A DNA stretch of 64,000 nt, from positions 1 to 64,000 of the forward strand of contig JAEZHK010000056.1 in NCBI GenBank assembly GCA_023416655.1, in the 5' to 3' direction. Within the stretch, counting starts at the first letter, position 1; every line of letters starts with the position of its first letter. This DNA is from Bacillota bacterium (lineage in GTDB: Bacteria; Bacillota; Clostridia; Christensenellales; Aristaeellaceae). Shown one piece after another: positions 50,715-59,770 of the stretch. A program made the translations under genes and the position numbers. The notes beneath the pieces are model-generated. The model saw only the letters and a program-made list of their open reading frames with translations. It had not been told where the DNA came from and searched no databases.

Positions 50715-52025
50715 TTAAACAAATTCGTTGTAGATTGCGCGGACGGCCTTCTCGAATTCCTCCACATCGACGCCCACGATGATATTGAGCTCGCTTGAGC
50801 CCTGGTCGATCATGCGGATGTTGATGTCGGCCTTCGCAAGCGCGGCGAAGAGCCGGGCGGCGGTGCCCTTCTGGCGCACCATGCCGCGGCCCACGGTGGC
50901 GATCAGCGCCATGCCGTCCGCCAGCTCGATGGAATCCGGGTGGCAGGTTTCTTCAATGCGCTCGATCACCTGGTCGCGCCGGCCGAGCAGCTCATCGTCG
51001 GCCAGGATCACGCACATGGTGTCGATGCCGGTGGGCAGGTGCTCAAAGGACATGCCGAAGTCCTCGATGGACTGCAGCACGCGGCGGCCAAAGCCGATCT
51101 CGCTGTTCATCATCGCCTTCTCAATGGAGAGCAGCGTGAAGTTCTTGTGGCCCGCGATGCCGGTGATGGTGGTGGAGGCCGGGCACTCCTCGCTCCGGAC
51201 GACGATCATCGTGCCGGGCTCCTCGGGGTGGAAGGTGTTGCGGATGTTGGTGGGGATGCCCGCCTTGCGCACGGGGAAGATGCTGTCCTCGTGCAGCACG
51301 GTCGCACCCATGTAGGAGAGCTCGCGCAGCTCCCGGTACGTGAGGCGGTCGATGGGCTTGGGGTCTTTGACGATGCGCGGATCGGCCATCAGAAAGCCGG
51401 ACACGTCGGTCCAGTTTTCGTAGAGGTCCGCGGAGGCCGCGCGGGCCACCACCGCGCCGGAGATGTCCGAACCGCCGCGGGAGAAGGTCTTGATCTCTCC
51501 GTTGGGGAGGGACCCGTAAAAGCCGGGGATGACCGCGTTAACGTGCTTTTCAAGCCGCTCAGCCAAGAGCTGGTTGGACCATTCGCTCGCGAAGTGGCCC
51601 TGGCGGTCAAACTTGAAGACGTCGGCGGGGTCGATGAAATCCCAGCCCAGGTATCTGGACAGGATCAGCCCGGAGAAGTACTCGCCGCGGCTGGCGGCGT
51701 AGTCGGGGCTGGCGGTCGCGATCAGCTGACAGGTCTCCTGAAGCATCGGAGAGATGTCGTAAGAAAGCCCCAGGTCCCGGATGATGCCGGTGAAGCGCTC
51801 GGCGATCCTGTCAAATACTTCCAGATAGGACTCCTTGCGCTGCGCGAGCTTGAAGCACTGGTAGAGCATGTCGGTGATCTTGACGTCTTCCGGGAAGCGC
51901 TTGCCGGGCGCGGAGGGCACCACATACCGCCGGGCCGGGTCGCTCAGCACGATGTCCCTGACCCGCCGGAATGCGCTCGCGTCGGCCAGCGACGTGCCGC
52001 CGAATTTTGCCACCTTGATGCCCAT
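50715..52025 (-). CDS. lysC: Aspartate kinase
   Basis: First enzyme of the aspartate-family pathway (lysine, threonine, methionine). About 436 residues. N-terminal kinase domain with KVAKFGGTSLADA, TFSRGGSDISGAVVA and YENWTDVSGFLMADPR; two C-terminal ACT domains (about 290-436; LLSIEKAMMNSEIGFGRRVL, ALIATVGRGMVRQKGTAARL, NIRMIDQGSSELNIIVGVD) for feedback control. The ATG at 52023-52025 has GGGGGAG upstream; the earlier GTG touches that SD. Promoter TTGACG-17-TATAAT is at 52058-52086 with a very short leader, so there is no lysine riboswitch. Confidence 0.96.
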   Translation of the reverse strand: MGIKVAKFGGTSLADASAFRRVRDIVLSDPARRYVVPSAPGKRFPEDVKITDMLYQCFKLAQRKESYLEVFDRIAERFTGIIRDLGLSYDISPMLQETCQLIATASPDYAASRGEYFSGLILSRYLGWDFIDPADVFKFDRQGHFASEWSNQLLAERLEKHVNAVIPGFYGSLPNGEIKTFSRGGSDISGAVVARAASADLYENWTDVSGFLMADPRIVKDPKPIDRLTYRELRELSYMGATVLHEDSIFPVRKAGIPTNIRNTFHPEEPGTMIVVRSEECPASTTITGIAGHKNFTLLSIEKAMMNSEIGFGRRVLQSIEDFGMSFEHLPTGIDTMCVILADDELLGRRDQVIERIEETCHPDSIELADGMALIATVGRGMVRQKGTAARLFAALAKADINIRMIDQGSSELNIIVGVDVEEFEKAVRAIYNEFV

Positions 52026-52057
52026 TCGCACTCCCCCATACGCCGTAATTGCATCAC

Positions 52058-52086
52058 ATTATACGAAGCGGGCCGTTCCCCGTCAA
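52058..52086 (-). promoter_or_regulatory. Promoter of lysC
   Basis: Minus-strand TTGACG (52081-52086), 17-bp spacer, TATAAT (52058-52063). Between 52087 and 52200 I see no feature. Confidence 0.75.
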
Positions 52087-52202
52087 GGCTGTTTCTGTTT
52101 TTTATCATATGAGTTTGGGCGCAAAAAAACCGCTGTTTGCGTTCGCGCGTTGCGCCGATACCTTGTATGATGGCCCCGGGTGTTGATGGATCATGCTGCG
52201 GG

Positions 52203-52391
52203 CAAACCTCGTCGTACCTTCAAACCGTATCCGGCGACCCGCGCGCCGGATACGCGTTTCACCCACCAGCGCCGCGCGTTGGTGGGTGAAACATTTCCTT
52301 CGGTCAGCGGGCCGCCCGGAAATCCCGCAGGATTTCAGGCCCGCGCAGATTTTCCCTTGGCGATGAAAGATTCGAAGAAGATTTCATCGCC
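52203..52391 (-). repeat. Family-1 four-hairpin element, copy E
   Basis: Abuts the htrA stop, same direction. P4 52359-52391 (GGCGATGAAA/TTTCATCGCC), P3 52307-52344 (GCGGGCC/GGCCCGC, inner GAAATCC/GGATTTC), P2 52256-52292 (GTTTCACCCACCAGCG and partner), P1 52226-52254 (CGTATCCGGCG/CGCCGGATACG), tail GAAGGTACGACGAGG. Confidence 0.85.
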
Positions 52392-53642
52392 TTAGTTGTT
52401 GAGGATTTCCAGCGTCACATTGAGCTTCAGGGTCTCGTAGCTGTTGGCGCCGAAGTTCCCCTGGAACTGGTCGTTGTTGTTGCCGCCGCCGAAGCCGCCG
52501 AAGCCGCCGAAGCCGCCGAAGTAGTCATTGAAGTTGCCGCTCTGGGACTGGTTGGGGTTGGAGCTCACGAACTGGGTGGGGTCGGCGTAGCGCACGACGG
52601 TCACTTCCACGGTGTCGCCTGCCTTGTACTTGTCCAGCTCGCCCGTAAGTTCCCTCAGCGACTTGACGCGGGTGCCGTTGACCTCTGTGATGAAGTCATA
52701 CTGCATCATGCCGGCCTTGTCGGCGGGGCTGTCCTTGGCGACCGAGTAGACCACGACGCTGGAGGGCGGGTAGTTGTTCATCGCGTCGTCGGGACCGGTG
52801 AAGTCGGTGACGGTGACGCCCATCTGCGGGCGGATAACCTTGCCATCCTTGATCAGCGCCTGGGCGATGGGGTAGGCGGTGTCCACCGGGATCGCGAAGC
52901 CCAGGCCCTCAAAGGAGACGCCGGAGAACTGGCTGCCCGCGTACTTGAGCGTGTTGATGCCGATCAGACGGCCGCTGACGTCGAACAGGCCGCCGCCGGA
53001 GTTGCCGGAGTTGATCGGGGCGTCGTGCTGGATGTACTTGATGTCGCGGGTGGTGTTGTCGCCGTCCACTTCGCGCTCAAGCGCGGAGACGATGCCGCTG
53101 GTCACGGTGTTGGCAAGCACTTCGCCGCCGGGGTTGCCAATGGCGATGGCGGTCTCGCCGACCACCAGTTCCTTGGAGGAACCAAGGTCAACGGGCACCA
53201 GGTCCTTGGCCAGGTTTTCGTCCTTGATCTTGAGGACCGCAAGGTCCGTGGAGCTGTCCGCGCCGATCAGCGTGGCTTCCGCCTTGTCGCCGGTGGGCAT
53301 CAGGATCTGGAAGCTGGAGCCCTGCTCGATCACGTGGTTGTTGGTCAGGATGTAGCCGCCGTCCTGGATGACGACGCCCGAACCCTGAGCGATCATGTCC
53401 TCGGTGGTCTTGCGGGTCTGCCGGTCCCAGTTCTGGTTGTTGGTGATTACGCCGACCACGGAATTCGCAGTCTTCTGGGCCACGAGGATCGCGGGGTTGG
53501 TGTCCACCACAGTGACGGGGGCGATGGTCTGGGTGGCGGTCACATTGCTCTCGGCCAGCACGCCGGAAACCATCATGCCGGCAAGCATCGCGACGGTCAG
53601 CGCCATCGCGAATGCGGCGTAACGGAACGCTTTCTTCTTCAT
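52392..53642 (-). CDS. HtrA/DegP-like S1C serine protease
   Basis: Surface quality-control protease of 416 residues. Signal sequence or anchor at about 8-30 (YAAFAMALTVAMLAGMMVSG), trypsin-like domain with the triad His103 (TNNHVIE), Asp133 (SSTDLAVLK) and Ser215 (INSGNSGGGLF), then one PDZ domain (about 265-350; MQYDFITEVNGTRVKSLREL). The C-terminus has an unusual Gly/Phe/Asn-rich stretch (GGFGGFGGFGGGNNND), which is low-complexity and may be flexible or sticky. AAAGGAGG lies seven bases before the ATG at 53640-53642. Divergent from pyrC; followed by a family-1 element. Confidence 0.93.
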   Translation of the reverse strand: MKKKAFRYAAFAMALTVAMLAGMMVSGVLAESNVTATQTIAPVTVVDTNPAILVAQKTANSVVGVITNNQNWDRQTRKTTEDMIAQGSGVVIQDGGYILTNNHVIEQGSSFQILMPTGDKAEATLIGADSSTDLAVLKIKDENLAKDLVPVDLGSSKELVVGETAIAIGNPGGEVLANTVTSGIVSALEREVDGDNTTRDIKYIQHDAPINSGNSGGGLFDVSGRLIGINTLKYAGSQFSGVSFEGLGFAIPVDTAYPIAQALIKDGKVIRPQMGVTVTDFTGPDDAMNNYPPSSVVVYSVAKDSPADKAGMMQYDFITEVNGTRVKSLRELTGELDKYKAGDTVEVTVVRYADPTQFVSSNPNQSQSGNFNDYFGGFGGFGGFGGGNNNDQFQGNFGANSYETLKLNVTLEILNN

Positions 53643-53768
53643 GGGGAGTACCTCCTTTTGGTTTCTGTCCATATCATATCAAACATTATCCGATAAAATA
53701 TGAACGGACTTTAAACAATGCGCGGGAATTTTCCGGCGGACCCCAAGCGCGTTTTAACCAAAACTGTA

Positions 53769-53797
53769 TTGACGTGGGAACGGGCGAAGTGTATGAT
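53769..53797 (+). promoter_or_regulatory. Promoter of the pyr operon
   Basis: TTGACG (53769-53774), 17-bp spacer, TATGAT (53792-53797). The predicted 5' UTR is only about 25 bases, so a PyrR-type terminator/antiterminator cannot be present. Confidence 0.7.
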
Positions 53798-53827
53798 GTT
53801 CAGGATAACTTAAGGGACGGTGAGAGC

Positions 53828-55033
53828 TTGAGGCCCATTCGCGGTACGGCATTCTTCGCGGACGGCGCGTTCCACTCGCTGGAAATTTCGGTGGAAGGCG
53901 GACGTATCGAAAGTGTCGGGCGCAGTGTTCCCTCCGGTCAAGCGTTTCCGCTCCATCAATATTTGATTATTCCCGGTTTCGTTGATGTTCACGTACATCT
54001 TCGAGAACCGGGTTTTTCTTATAAAGAGACAGTTGCCACCGGCACCCTGGCCGCCGCCCGCGCGGGCGTGACGGCGGTGGTTTCGATGCCCAACGTCGCC
54101 CCCGCGCCGGACTGCCTCGCCGGGCTTGAGGCGCAGACGGAGATCATCCGGCGGGACGCTCGTGTCCGGGTCATTCCCTGCGGCAGGATCACGAAGGGGG
54201 ACGGCCTCGCCGACATGGAGGCAATCGCGTCCCTCGTCGCGGGCTTCTCCGACGACGGCTTCGGAGTGCAGGACGGCCCGCTCATGGAGCGCGCGATGTG
54301 TGAGGCCCGGCGACTTGGGAAGATCATCGTCGCCCACTGCGAGGACACTTCCTGCCCCAAGGACTCGCCCGAATCCGAATGGAAACAGCTGGAGCGGGAC
54401 CTGATGCTGGCGGAGCGGACAGGCTGCCGCTACCACGCCTGCCACCTGTCCACGAAGGAATCCGTGGATCTGATGCGCAAGTACAAGGAAAGGGGCGTCG
54501 ACGCCACCTGCGAGACCGCGCCCCATTACCTGGTTTTCTCCGACGAGGACGTTCAGGATTCCGGCCGGTTTAAGATGAACCCTCCGATCCGCACCCGCGC
54601 GGACCGGGAGGCGCTGATCGAGGGCCTTCGGGACGGCGCCATCGACATGGTGGCCACCGACCACGCGCCCCATTCAATGGAAGAAAAATCCCGCGGCTTC
54701 GCGGGGAGCCTCAATGGCATTGTGGGGCTTGAGACCGCGTTCCCCGCGCTGTACACCCACTTGGTTCTGCCCGGCCTTGTGCCGCTCGAACGAATTCTTG
54801 ACGCCATGTGCTACGCCCCCCGAAAGCGCTTCGGCATCCCGGGCGGGCTTTCGCAAGGAGACGCGGCGGACCTCGCCATTCTGGACCTGGAGGCGGAACG
54901 GGTGGTGGACCCGGCGGAATTTCAATCGATGGGCCGCTCCACGCCGTTTGAGGGCATGAAGCTGAAGGGCGAGGCGGTCCTGACCATGGTGGCGGGCAAG
55001 TTGGTCTGGCAGAAGGAGGGGTTCTCATGGTGA
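53828..55033 (+). CDS. pyrC: Dihydroorotase
   Basis: Third step of UMP synthesis: cyclises carbamoyl aspartate to dihydroorotate. 401 residues from a TTG at 53828; the frame is open much further upstream, but the promoter at 53769-53797 excludes those starts, and GGTGAG lies just before this TTG. Class I zinc motifs: DVHVHLREPG (His55 and His57), the histidines in HCEDTS and YHACHLSTKES, and the catalytic Asp in VATDHAPHSMEEK. The ATG of pyrK lies seven bases before its stop codon ends, so the genes overlap. First gene of the operon. Confidence 0.95.
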   Translation: MRPIRGTAFFADGAFHSLEISVEGGRIESVGRSVPSGQAFPLHQYLIIPGFVDVHVHLREPGFSYKETVATGTLAAARAGVTAVVSMPNVAPAPDCLAGLEAQTEIIRRDARVRVIPCGRITKGDGLADMEAIASLVAGFSDDGFGVQDGPLMERAMCEARRLGKIIVAHCEDTSCPKDSPESEWKQLERDLMLAERTGCRYHACHLSTKESVDLMRKYKERGVDATCETAPHYLVFSDEDVQDSGRFKMNPPIRTRADREALIEGLRDGAIDMVATDHAPHSMEEKSRGFAGSLNGIVGLETAFPALYTHLVLPGLVPLERILDAMCYAPRKRFGIPGGLSQGDAADLAILDLEAERVVDPAEFQSMGRSTPFEGMKLKGEAVLTMVAGKLVWQKEGFSW

Positions 55034-55731
55034 GCCGGGTGTTGGAAAACGAGCGCCTCGCGAAGAACGTGATGCGCATGCGGCTGACCGGGGACACGGG
55101 CCTTTGCGCGCCCGGGCGCTTCGTTCACCTCGCGGTGCCGGGGTTCTACCTCAGAAGGCCGATCTCGCTGTGCGATTGGGATGAGGGCAGCTACACGCTG
55201 GTCTACAAGGTGGTGGGCGAGGGCACGGCGGCGATGGCTGACTGGAAGCCGGGCTTCGAGACCGACGCGATGGTGGGGCTGGGCCGGGGCTACGACCTTG
55301 CCGCCTTCGGGCAGAGGCCGCTGCTCATCGGCGGCGGTTCCGGCGTGCCGCCGCTCTACGCGCTCGCCAAGGCGCTCGTGGCGCAGGGCAAAAAGCCGGT
55401 GGCGGCGCTGGGCTTTGGCGCGTCCGACGAGGTCTTTATGAAGGAAGATTTCGAGCGGATCTGCCAGACGCGCCTGGCCGTGGGCGGCTACGTGACGGAC
55501 GTGCTCTCCGGCCTCGACTGCGACTACGTGGCCGCCTGCGGCCCGGAGCCGATGCTGAAGGCGGTGTACCGCGCGGTGGACCTGCCGGGGCAGTTCAGCT
55601 TCGAGGCCCGGATGGCCTGCGGCGTGGGCGCGTGCATGGGCTGCACCTGCGTGACAAAACTCGGCCCCAAGCGCATCTGCGCCGACGGGCCGGTCTTTAA
55701 AAGGGAGGAGATCCTGTGGACACGCGGGTAG
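55027..55731 (+). CDS. pyrK: Dihydroorotate dehydrogenase electron-transfer subunit
   Basis: Passes electrons from PyrD to NAD+ through FAD and a 2Fe-2S centre. 234 residues. FAD-binding YLRRPISLCDWDEG, nucleotide motif LIGGGSGVPPLYALAK, and the C-terminal cluster ligands in MACGVGACMGCTC with a fourth Cys in ICADGPVF. Overlaps pyrC at its start and pyrD (16 bases) at its end. Its presence marks the PyrD as the NAD-dependent 1B type, the usual one in anaerobic Clostridia. Confidence 0.95.
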   Translation: MVSRVLENERLAKNVMRMRLTGDTGLCAPGRFVHLAVPGFYLRRPISLCDWDEGSYTLVYKVVGEGTAAMADWKPGFETDAMVGLGRGYDLAAFGQRPLLIGGGSGVPPLYALAKALVAQGKKPVAALGFGASDEVFMKEDFERICQTRLAVGGYVTDVLSGLDCDYVAACGPEPMLKAVYRAVDLPGQFSFEARMACGVGACMGCTCVTKLGPKRICADGPVFKREEILWTRG

Positions 55732-56630
55732 TTTTAAGCGGCTGGACGCTCGACAATCCCGTCATCGCCGCCAGCGGCGCGTTCGGGTACGGCAAAGAGT
55801 ATCACCAGTACTACGACATCAACTGCCTGGGCAGCTTCTCCTTCAAGGGCACGACGCTGGAAGCCCGGGTGGGGAACCCGCTGCCCCGCGTCGCGGAATG
55901 CGCCTCCGGCATGCTGAACGCCGTGGGGCTTCAGAACCCCGGCGTGGAGCATGTGCTGGCCCACGAACTGCCGGAGCTTCAAACCTTCTTCCACAAGCCC
56001 GTGATCGCCAACATCAGCGGGTTCTCCTTGGAGGAGTATCAGAGGGCCTGCGAGCGGATCGACACTTCGGACGTCGTGGGGCTGATCGAGGTCAACATCT
56101 CCTGTCCCAACGTGCACGGCGGCGGCATGAGTTTCGGCGCGGATGCGGCGAGCGCGGCGGCGGTCACGAAAGCCGTCAAGGCGGTCACGAAAAAGCCGGT
56201 CTACATGAAGCTCTCGCCCAACGTGACCGACATCGCCGAGATTGCCAGGGCCTGCGAGGGCGCGGGCGCGGACGGCCTCTCGCTGATCAATACGCTGCTG
56301 GGCATGCGCATCGACCTCAGAACCCGAAGGCCCATCCTCGCCAACAAGACCGGCGGCCTCTCCGGCCCTGCGGTGTTCCCGGTGGCGCTCCAGATGGTCT
56401 ACCGCGTCTACGCGGCGGTCAAGATCCCCATCATCGGCATGGGCGGCGTTTCGAGCGCCAGGGACCTATTGGAGATGATGATGGCGGGCGCGACGGCGGT
56501 CGAGGTGGGCGCGGCGAACCTCGCAAACCCAACGGCCTGCCGGGACATCGTGAATGACCTCCCTACGGAGATGGAAAAGTACGGCATCACTACCCTGACC
56601 GACATCATAGGAGGCGCGCATGGAGAATAA
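55716..56630 (+). CDS. pyrD: Dihydroorotate dehydrogenase, catalytic subunit (type 1B)
   Basis: Oxidises dihydroorotate to orotate with FMN. 304 residues. Family motifs: NPVIAASGAFGYGKEY, GVEHVLAHELPEL, VEVNISCPN-type IEVNISCPNVHGGGMSFG with the catalytic Cys region, MKLSPNVTDIAEIA and GMGGVSSARDLLEMMMAGA. The start is GTG at 55716 with GGAGGAG five bases upstream, inside pyrK. The stop (TAA 56628-56630) lies within a copy of the pyrF start sequence, so before the insertion described below it must have overlapped pyrF. Confidence 0.96.
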   Translation: MDTRVVLSGWTLDNPVIAASGAFGYGKEYHQYYDINCLGSFSFKGTTLEARVGNPLPRVAECASGMLNAVGLQNPGVEHVLAHELPELQTFFHKPVIANISGFSLEEYQRACERIDTSDVVGLIEVNISCPNVHGGGMSFGADAASAAAVTKAVKAVTKKPVYMKLSPNVTDIAEIARACEGAGADGLSLINTLLGMRIDLRTRRPILANKTGGLSGPAVFPVALQMVYRVYAAVKIPIIGMGGVSSARDLLEMMMAGATAVEVGAANLANPTACRDIVNDLPTEMEKYGITTLTDIIGGAHGE

Positions 56631-56862
56631 GGTCCGGCAAAAACGCGCGGCGTTTTTGCCGGAGGCGCAGGCCCTGCAAGCCTGGGGGCTTGCGGGCGGG
56701 CCTGCGCTTGAATGCGGTATGGGCAACCTGCGGCCGTACATGCCGCCCTCCGGTTGCCGTGAATGGATCGGGGGCGCGGCCCCCGAACCCCAAGTAAAGG
56801 GACGCTGTCGGATGGTTTGACAAGAGGACGACCAATAGGAGGCGCTTATGGAGAATAAGGTC
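56607..56862 (+). mobile_element. Palindromic insertion flanked by a 28-bp duplication of the pyrF start
   Basis: The segment ATAGGAGGCGC..ATGGAGAATAAGG occurs at 56607-56634 and again at 56835-56862 (26 of 28 bases alike). Between them lie 200 bp of palindromes: CCGGCAAAAACG/CGTTTTTGCCGG (P4-like), GCAGGCCC..CGGGCGGGCCTGC (P3-like, with the conserved CGGGCGG side), GGCAACC/GGTTGCC, then GGGGGCGCGGCCCCC of family 3. There is no transposase gene. It separates pyrD from pyrF inside the operon. Confidence 0.65.
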
Positions 56863-57555
56863 ATCATTGCTCTGGACTTCCCGGGCGCAAACGAAGTGTT
56901 CGACTTCCTGGGCCTGTTTCAAGGGGACAAGCCGTTCGTGAAGATCGGCATGGAGCTGTTCTACGCCGAGGGGCCGGAGATCGTAAAGTCGGTGAAGCGG
57001 CTGGGGCACAGCGTGTTTCTGGATCTGAAGCTGCACGACATCCCCACCACCGTGAAGCGGGCGATGAAGTCGCTCTCGGGCCTTGACGTGGACATGGCGA
57101 ACGTCCACGCCGCGGGCACCATCGACATGATGCGCGCCGCAATCGAAGGGCTGACCCGGCCGGACGGCACCCGCGCGAAGCTGATCGCGGTGACCCAATT
57201 GACCTCCACCACGGAGCAGCGCATGCGGGACGAGCTTCTGATCGCAGCCACGATGGAGGAGACGGTCGCCCACTACGCGAAAAACGCGCAGACGGCGGGC
57301 CTCGACGGCGTGGTGTGCTCGCCGCTGGAAGCCGCGCTGGTGAAGCGCGCCTGCGGGCAGGGCTTCCTCACCGTGACGCCCGGCGTGCGCTTTCAAGACA
57401 GCGCAACCGATGACCAGGCGCGGGTGATGACGCCCGCCCGGGCGCGCCTCGGCGGCAGCGACTACATCGTGGTGGGGCGGCCCATCACGGCGGCGAGTGA
57501 CCCCGCGGCGGCCTACCGGCGCTGCGTGAACGAATTTGAGGGAGAGAACGCATGA
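56848..57555 (+). CDS. pyrF: Orotidine-5'-phosphate decarboxylase
   Basis: Last step to UMP. 235 residues, group I. The N-terminal strand [12 protein letters not shown], catalytic [16 protein letters not shown] (Lys-Asp-Lys-Asp array), and the phosphate loop at [24 protein letters not shown] lies seven bases before the ATG at 56848. A second, identical start site 228 bp upstream opens a 66-codon frame into the inserted element and is not a gene. The end overlaps pyrE by four bases (ATGA). Confidence 0.96.
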   Translation: MENKVIIALDFPGANEVFDFLGLFQGDKPFVKIGMELFYAEGPEIVKSVKRLGHSVFLDLKLHDIPTTVKRAMKSLSGLDVDMANVHAAGTIDMMRAAIEGLTRPDGTRAKLIAVTQLTSTTEQRMRDELLIAATMEETVAHYAKNAQTAGLDGVVCSPLEAALVKRACGQGFLTVTPGVRFQDSATDDQARVMTPARARLGGSDYIVVGRPITAASDPAAAYRRCVNEFEGENA

Positions 57556-58190
57556 AGCAGCGAATCGCGAAGGACCTTTTGTCCATCAAGGCCGTGTTCC
57601 TTCGGCCCGGCGAGCCCTTCACCTGGGCCAGCGGCATCAAGTCCCCCATCTACTGCGACAACCGGCTGACGCTCTCCGACCCCGCCGTGCGCACCCGGAT
57701 CGAATCGGGTCTTGCGCAGCTGGTGCTCGAGCACTACCCGGACTGCGAAGTGTTGATGGGCACCTCCACCGCGGGCATCCCCCACGCGGCGATCACGGCG
57801 TTCCTGTGTGGCCTGCCGATGGGCTACGTGCGCTCCGGCGCGAAGGACCACGGCCGCAACAACCGCATCGAGGGCCGCCTCGAGCCGGGCCAGAAGGTCG
57901 TGGTCGTCGAGGACCTGATCTCCACCGGCGGCAGCGCCATCGAAACGGTGGAGGCGCTGCGCGAGGCAGGCGCGGAGGTGCTCGGCATCGTCAGCATCTT
58001 CACCTACAATATGGCGAAGGGCCTAACGCGCATGGCGGAGGCGGGCGTGAAAAACGTCTCCCTCACCGACTTCGACGCGCTGGTGGAGGCCGCCGCTGAG
58101 GAGGGCTACATTGAACCTTCCGACGCGCCCCGGCTGATCGCCTTTAGAAACAACCCCTCCGACGAAAGCTGGATGACCCGAAAGGAGTGA
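57552..58190 (+). CDS. pyrE: Orotate phosphoribosyltransferase
   Basis: Joins orotate and PRPP to OMP, which PyrF decarboxylates. 212 residues. PRPP-binding motif [16 protein letters not shown], orotate region [13 protein letters not shown], and the mobile loop [15 protein letters not shown] at 57552 overlaps the pyrF stop (ATGA), with GAGGGAGAG upstream. The end overlaps the SD region of pyrB, so the whole set is tightly coupled. Confidence 0.96.
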   Translation: MKQRIAKDLLSIKAVFLRPGEPFTWASGIKSPIYCDNRLTLSDPAVRTRIESGLAQLVLEHYPDCEVLMGTSTAGIPHAAITAFLCGLPMGYVRSGAKDHGRNNRIEGRLEPGQKVVVVEDLISTGGSAIETVEALREAGAEVLGIVSIFTYNMAKGLTRMAEAGVKNVSLTDFDALVEAAAEEGYIEPSDAPRLIAFRNNPSDESWMTRKE

Positions 58191-58195
58191 GGCCC

Positions 58196-59110
58196 ATGCG
58201 CCACCTGATCGACATCGAGGACCTGTCGCTTACGGAAATCGACGAAATCCTGGACCTGACGGATGAGATCATCGCCGACCGGAAGAAGTATGCAGACGTG
58301 ATGCGCGGCAAGAAGCTGGCGACGCTCTTCTTTGAGCCGTCCACCCGCACCCGGCTCAGCTTTGAGGCGGCGATGATGGAACTGGGCGGGAACGTTCTGG
58401 GCTTCGCGACGGCGGAGTCCTCCAGCGCCGCCAAGGGCGAGAGCGTCTCGGACACCGTTCGCACCGTCGCCTGCTACGCCGACATCATCGCCATGCGCCA
58501 CCCCAAGGAGGGCGCGCCGATGGCGGCGATCGCCCGCAGCAAGGTGCCCATCGTCAACGCCGGCGACGGCGGCCACAACCACCCGACCCAGACGCTGACG
58601 GACCTGACCACCATCCGCCGGGACAAGGGCCGCCTGAACCACATGGTGGTCGGCCTCTGCGGCGACCTGAAGTTTGGCCGGACCGTGCACTCGCTGATCA
58701 CCGCCATGAGCCGCTACGAGGGCGTGGAGTTTGTGCTCATCTCGCCGCCGGAGCTGGTCATCCCGGACTACCTGAAGCGCACGCTGAATCAGCGCGGCGC
58801 GAAGCACCGCGAGGTGCAGTCGCTCGAGGACGTGATGGGCCAACTGGACGTGCTCTACATGACCCGCGTGCAGAAGGAGCGCTTCTTCAACGAGGCGGAC
58901 TACGTGCGCCTGAAGGACAGCTACATCCTGACGCCGGAAAAGCTTGCGGACGCGAAGAGCGACCTCATCATCCTGCACCCGCTGCCCCGCGTCAACGAGA
59001 TCTCCCACCGGGTGGACGACGACCCGCGCGCCCGCTACTTCGAGCAGGTGGAGAACGGCAAATTCGTGCGCATGGCGCTGATGATGAAGCTGATGGAGGT
59101 GAGCGCATAA
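58196..59110 (+). CDS. pyrB: Aspartate carbamoyltransferase, catalytic subunit
   Basis: Commits carbamoyl phosphate and aspartate to pyrimidines. 304 residues. Carbamoyl-phosphate loop [13 protein letters not shown], the second loop with [12 protein letters not shown], and [33 protein letters not shown] for aspartate. The ATG at 58196 has AAGGAG eight bases upstream; the in-frame GTG at 58187 sits on that SD and is rejected. Paired with pyrI, so the enzyme is probably allosteric. Confidence 0.97.
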   Translation: MRHLIDIEDLSLTEIDEILDLTDEIIADRKKYADVMRGKKLATLFFEPSTRTRLSFEAAMMELGGNVLGFATAESSSAAKGESVSDTVRTVACYADIIAMRHPKEGAPMAAIARSKVPIVNAGDGGHNHPTQTLTDLTTIRRDKGRLNHMVVGLCGDLKFGRTVHSLITAMSRYEGVEFVLISPPELVIPDYLKRTLNQRGAKHREVQSLEDVMGQLDVLYMTRVQKERFFNEADYVRLKDSYILTPEKLADAKSDLIILHPLPRVNEISHRVDDDPRARYFEQVENGKFVRMALMMKLMEVSA

Positions 59111-59533
59111 ATGAACATCGACGAGATTGAGAACGGCGTGGTGCTGGACCACATCTTGGCCGGGCGCAGCATGGACATCTACCGCTACCTGAAGCTGGAC
59201 CAGCTGGACTGCTGCGTGGCGATCATCAAAAACGTCCGGTCGAACCGCATGGGCAAAAAGGACATCATCAAGATCGACGCCAGCTTCCCCGTCAACCTGG
59301 AGACGCTGGGCTACATCGACCCCGGCATCACCGTCAACATCATCGAAAACGGCCGGAACGTGCGGAAGTGCAAGCTGGAGCTGCCGGAGAAGCTGGTCAA
59401 CATCATCACCTGCAAGAACCCCCGCTGCATCACCACCGTCGAGCAGGAGATCGACCAGGTGTTCAGGCTCTCCGACCGCGAAACCTGCACCTATAAGTGC
59501 GCCTACTGCGAGGCGGAGCGCAAGCGAGGATAG
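59111..59533 (+). CDS. pyrI: Aspartate carbamoyltransferase, regulatory subunit
   Basis: Binds nucleotide effectors and attaches to PyrB through a zinc domain. 140 residues. N-terminal effector domain with VLDHILAGRSMDIYRYL and IKIDASFPVN; zinc cysteines in CKNPRC and CTYKCAYC near the C-terminus, four in total. ATG directly follows the pyrB TAA, with GGAGGTGA upstream. Ends the operon. Confidence 0.96.
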   Translation: MNIDEIENGVVLDHILAGRSMDIYRYLKLDQLDCCVAIIKNVRSNRMGKKDIIKIDASFPVNLETLGYIDPGITVNIIENGRNVRKCKLELPEKLVNIITCKNPRCITTVEQEIDQVFRLSDRETCTYKCAYCEAERKRG

Positions 59534-59600
59534 GGAACCACGGGGGCTCTGCCGCCGTGCCCACGCCAGGGGGATGAACCAGGACCACGCACAAAGGGTT
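59534..59600 (+). repeat. Family-3 element in the pyrI 3' UTR
   Basis: CACGGGGGC..GCCGTG-type palindrome followed by CGCCAGGGGGATGAACCAGGACC and a GCACAAAGG end, just after the pyrI stop and in its direction. A diverged copy. Confidence 0.5.
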
Positions 59601-59638
59601 TAATCAGGGGTCCTTACATCTGTCCAAAGCGGTACTTT

Positions 59639-59665
59639 AAGCAGCCTATCAAAGGGCTGCTTTTG
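59639..59665 (+). terminator. Terminator of the pyr operon
   Basis: AAGCAGCC/GGGCTGCTT stem with a 7-nt loop, then TTTTG. Confidence 0.8.
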
Positions 59666-59770
59666 TGTTGCACTCGTCGGGTGGCCCTCTCAGACGGGGA
59701 AGAAAACGGATAAAACAGTAGGAAATGGCAACAATACCTCCAGTAAAATTCAGGCATGGCAGGTGAGAGT

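Noticed and set aside
52026..52100. Lysine riboswitch in front of lysC
   Set aside because: The promoter lies only about 30 bases before the start codon, leaving no room for a riboswitch.
53798..53827. PyrR-type attenuator before pyrC
   Set aside because: The predicted leader is about 25 bases, with no hairpin or T-run.
56620..56820. A 66-codon ORF starting with a perfect copy of the pyrF start site
   Set aside because: After MENKV it runs through palindromes and has no protein-like conservation. It is best explained by duplication of the start region around the insertion.
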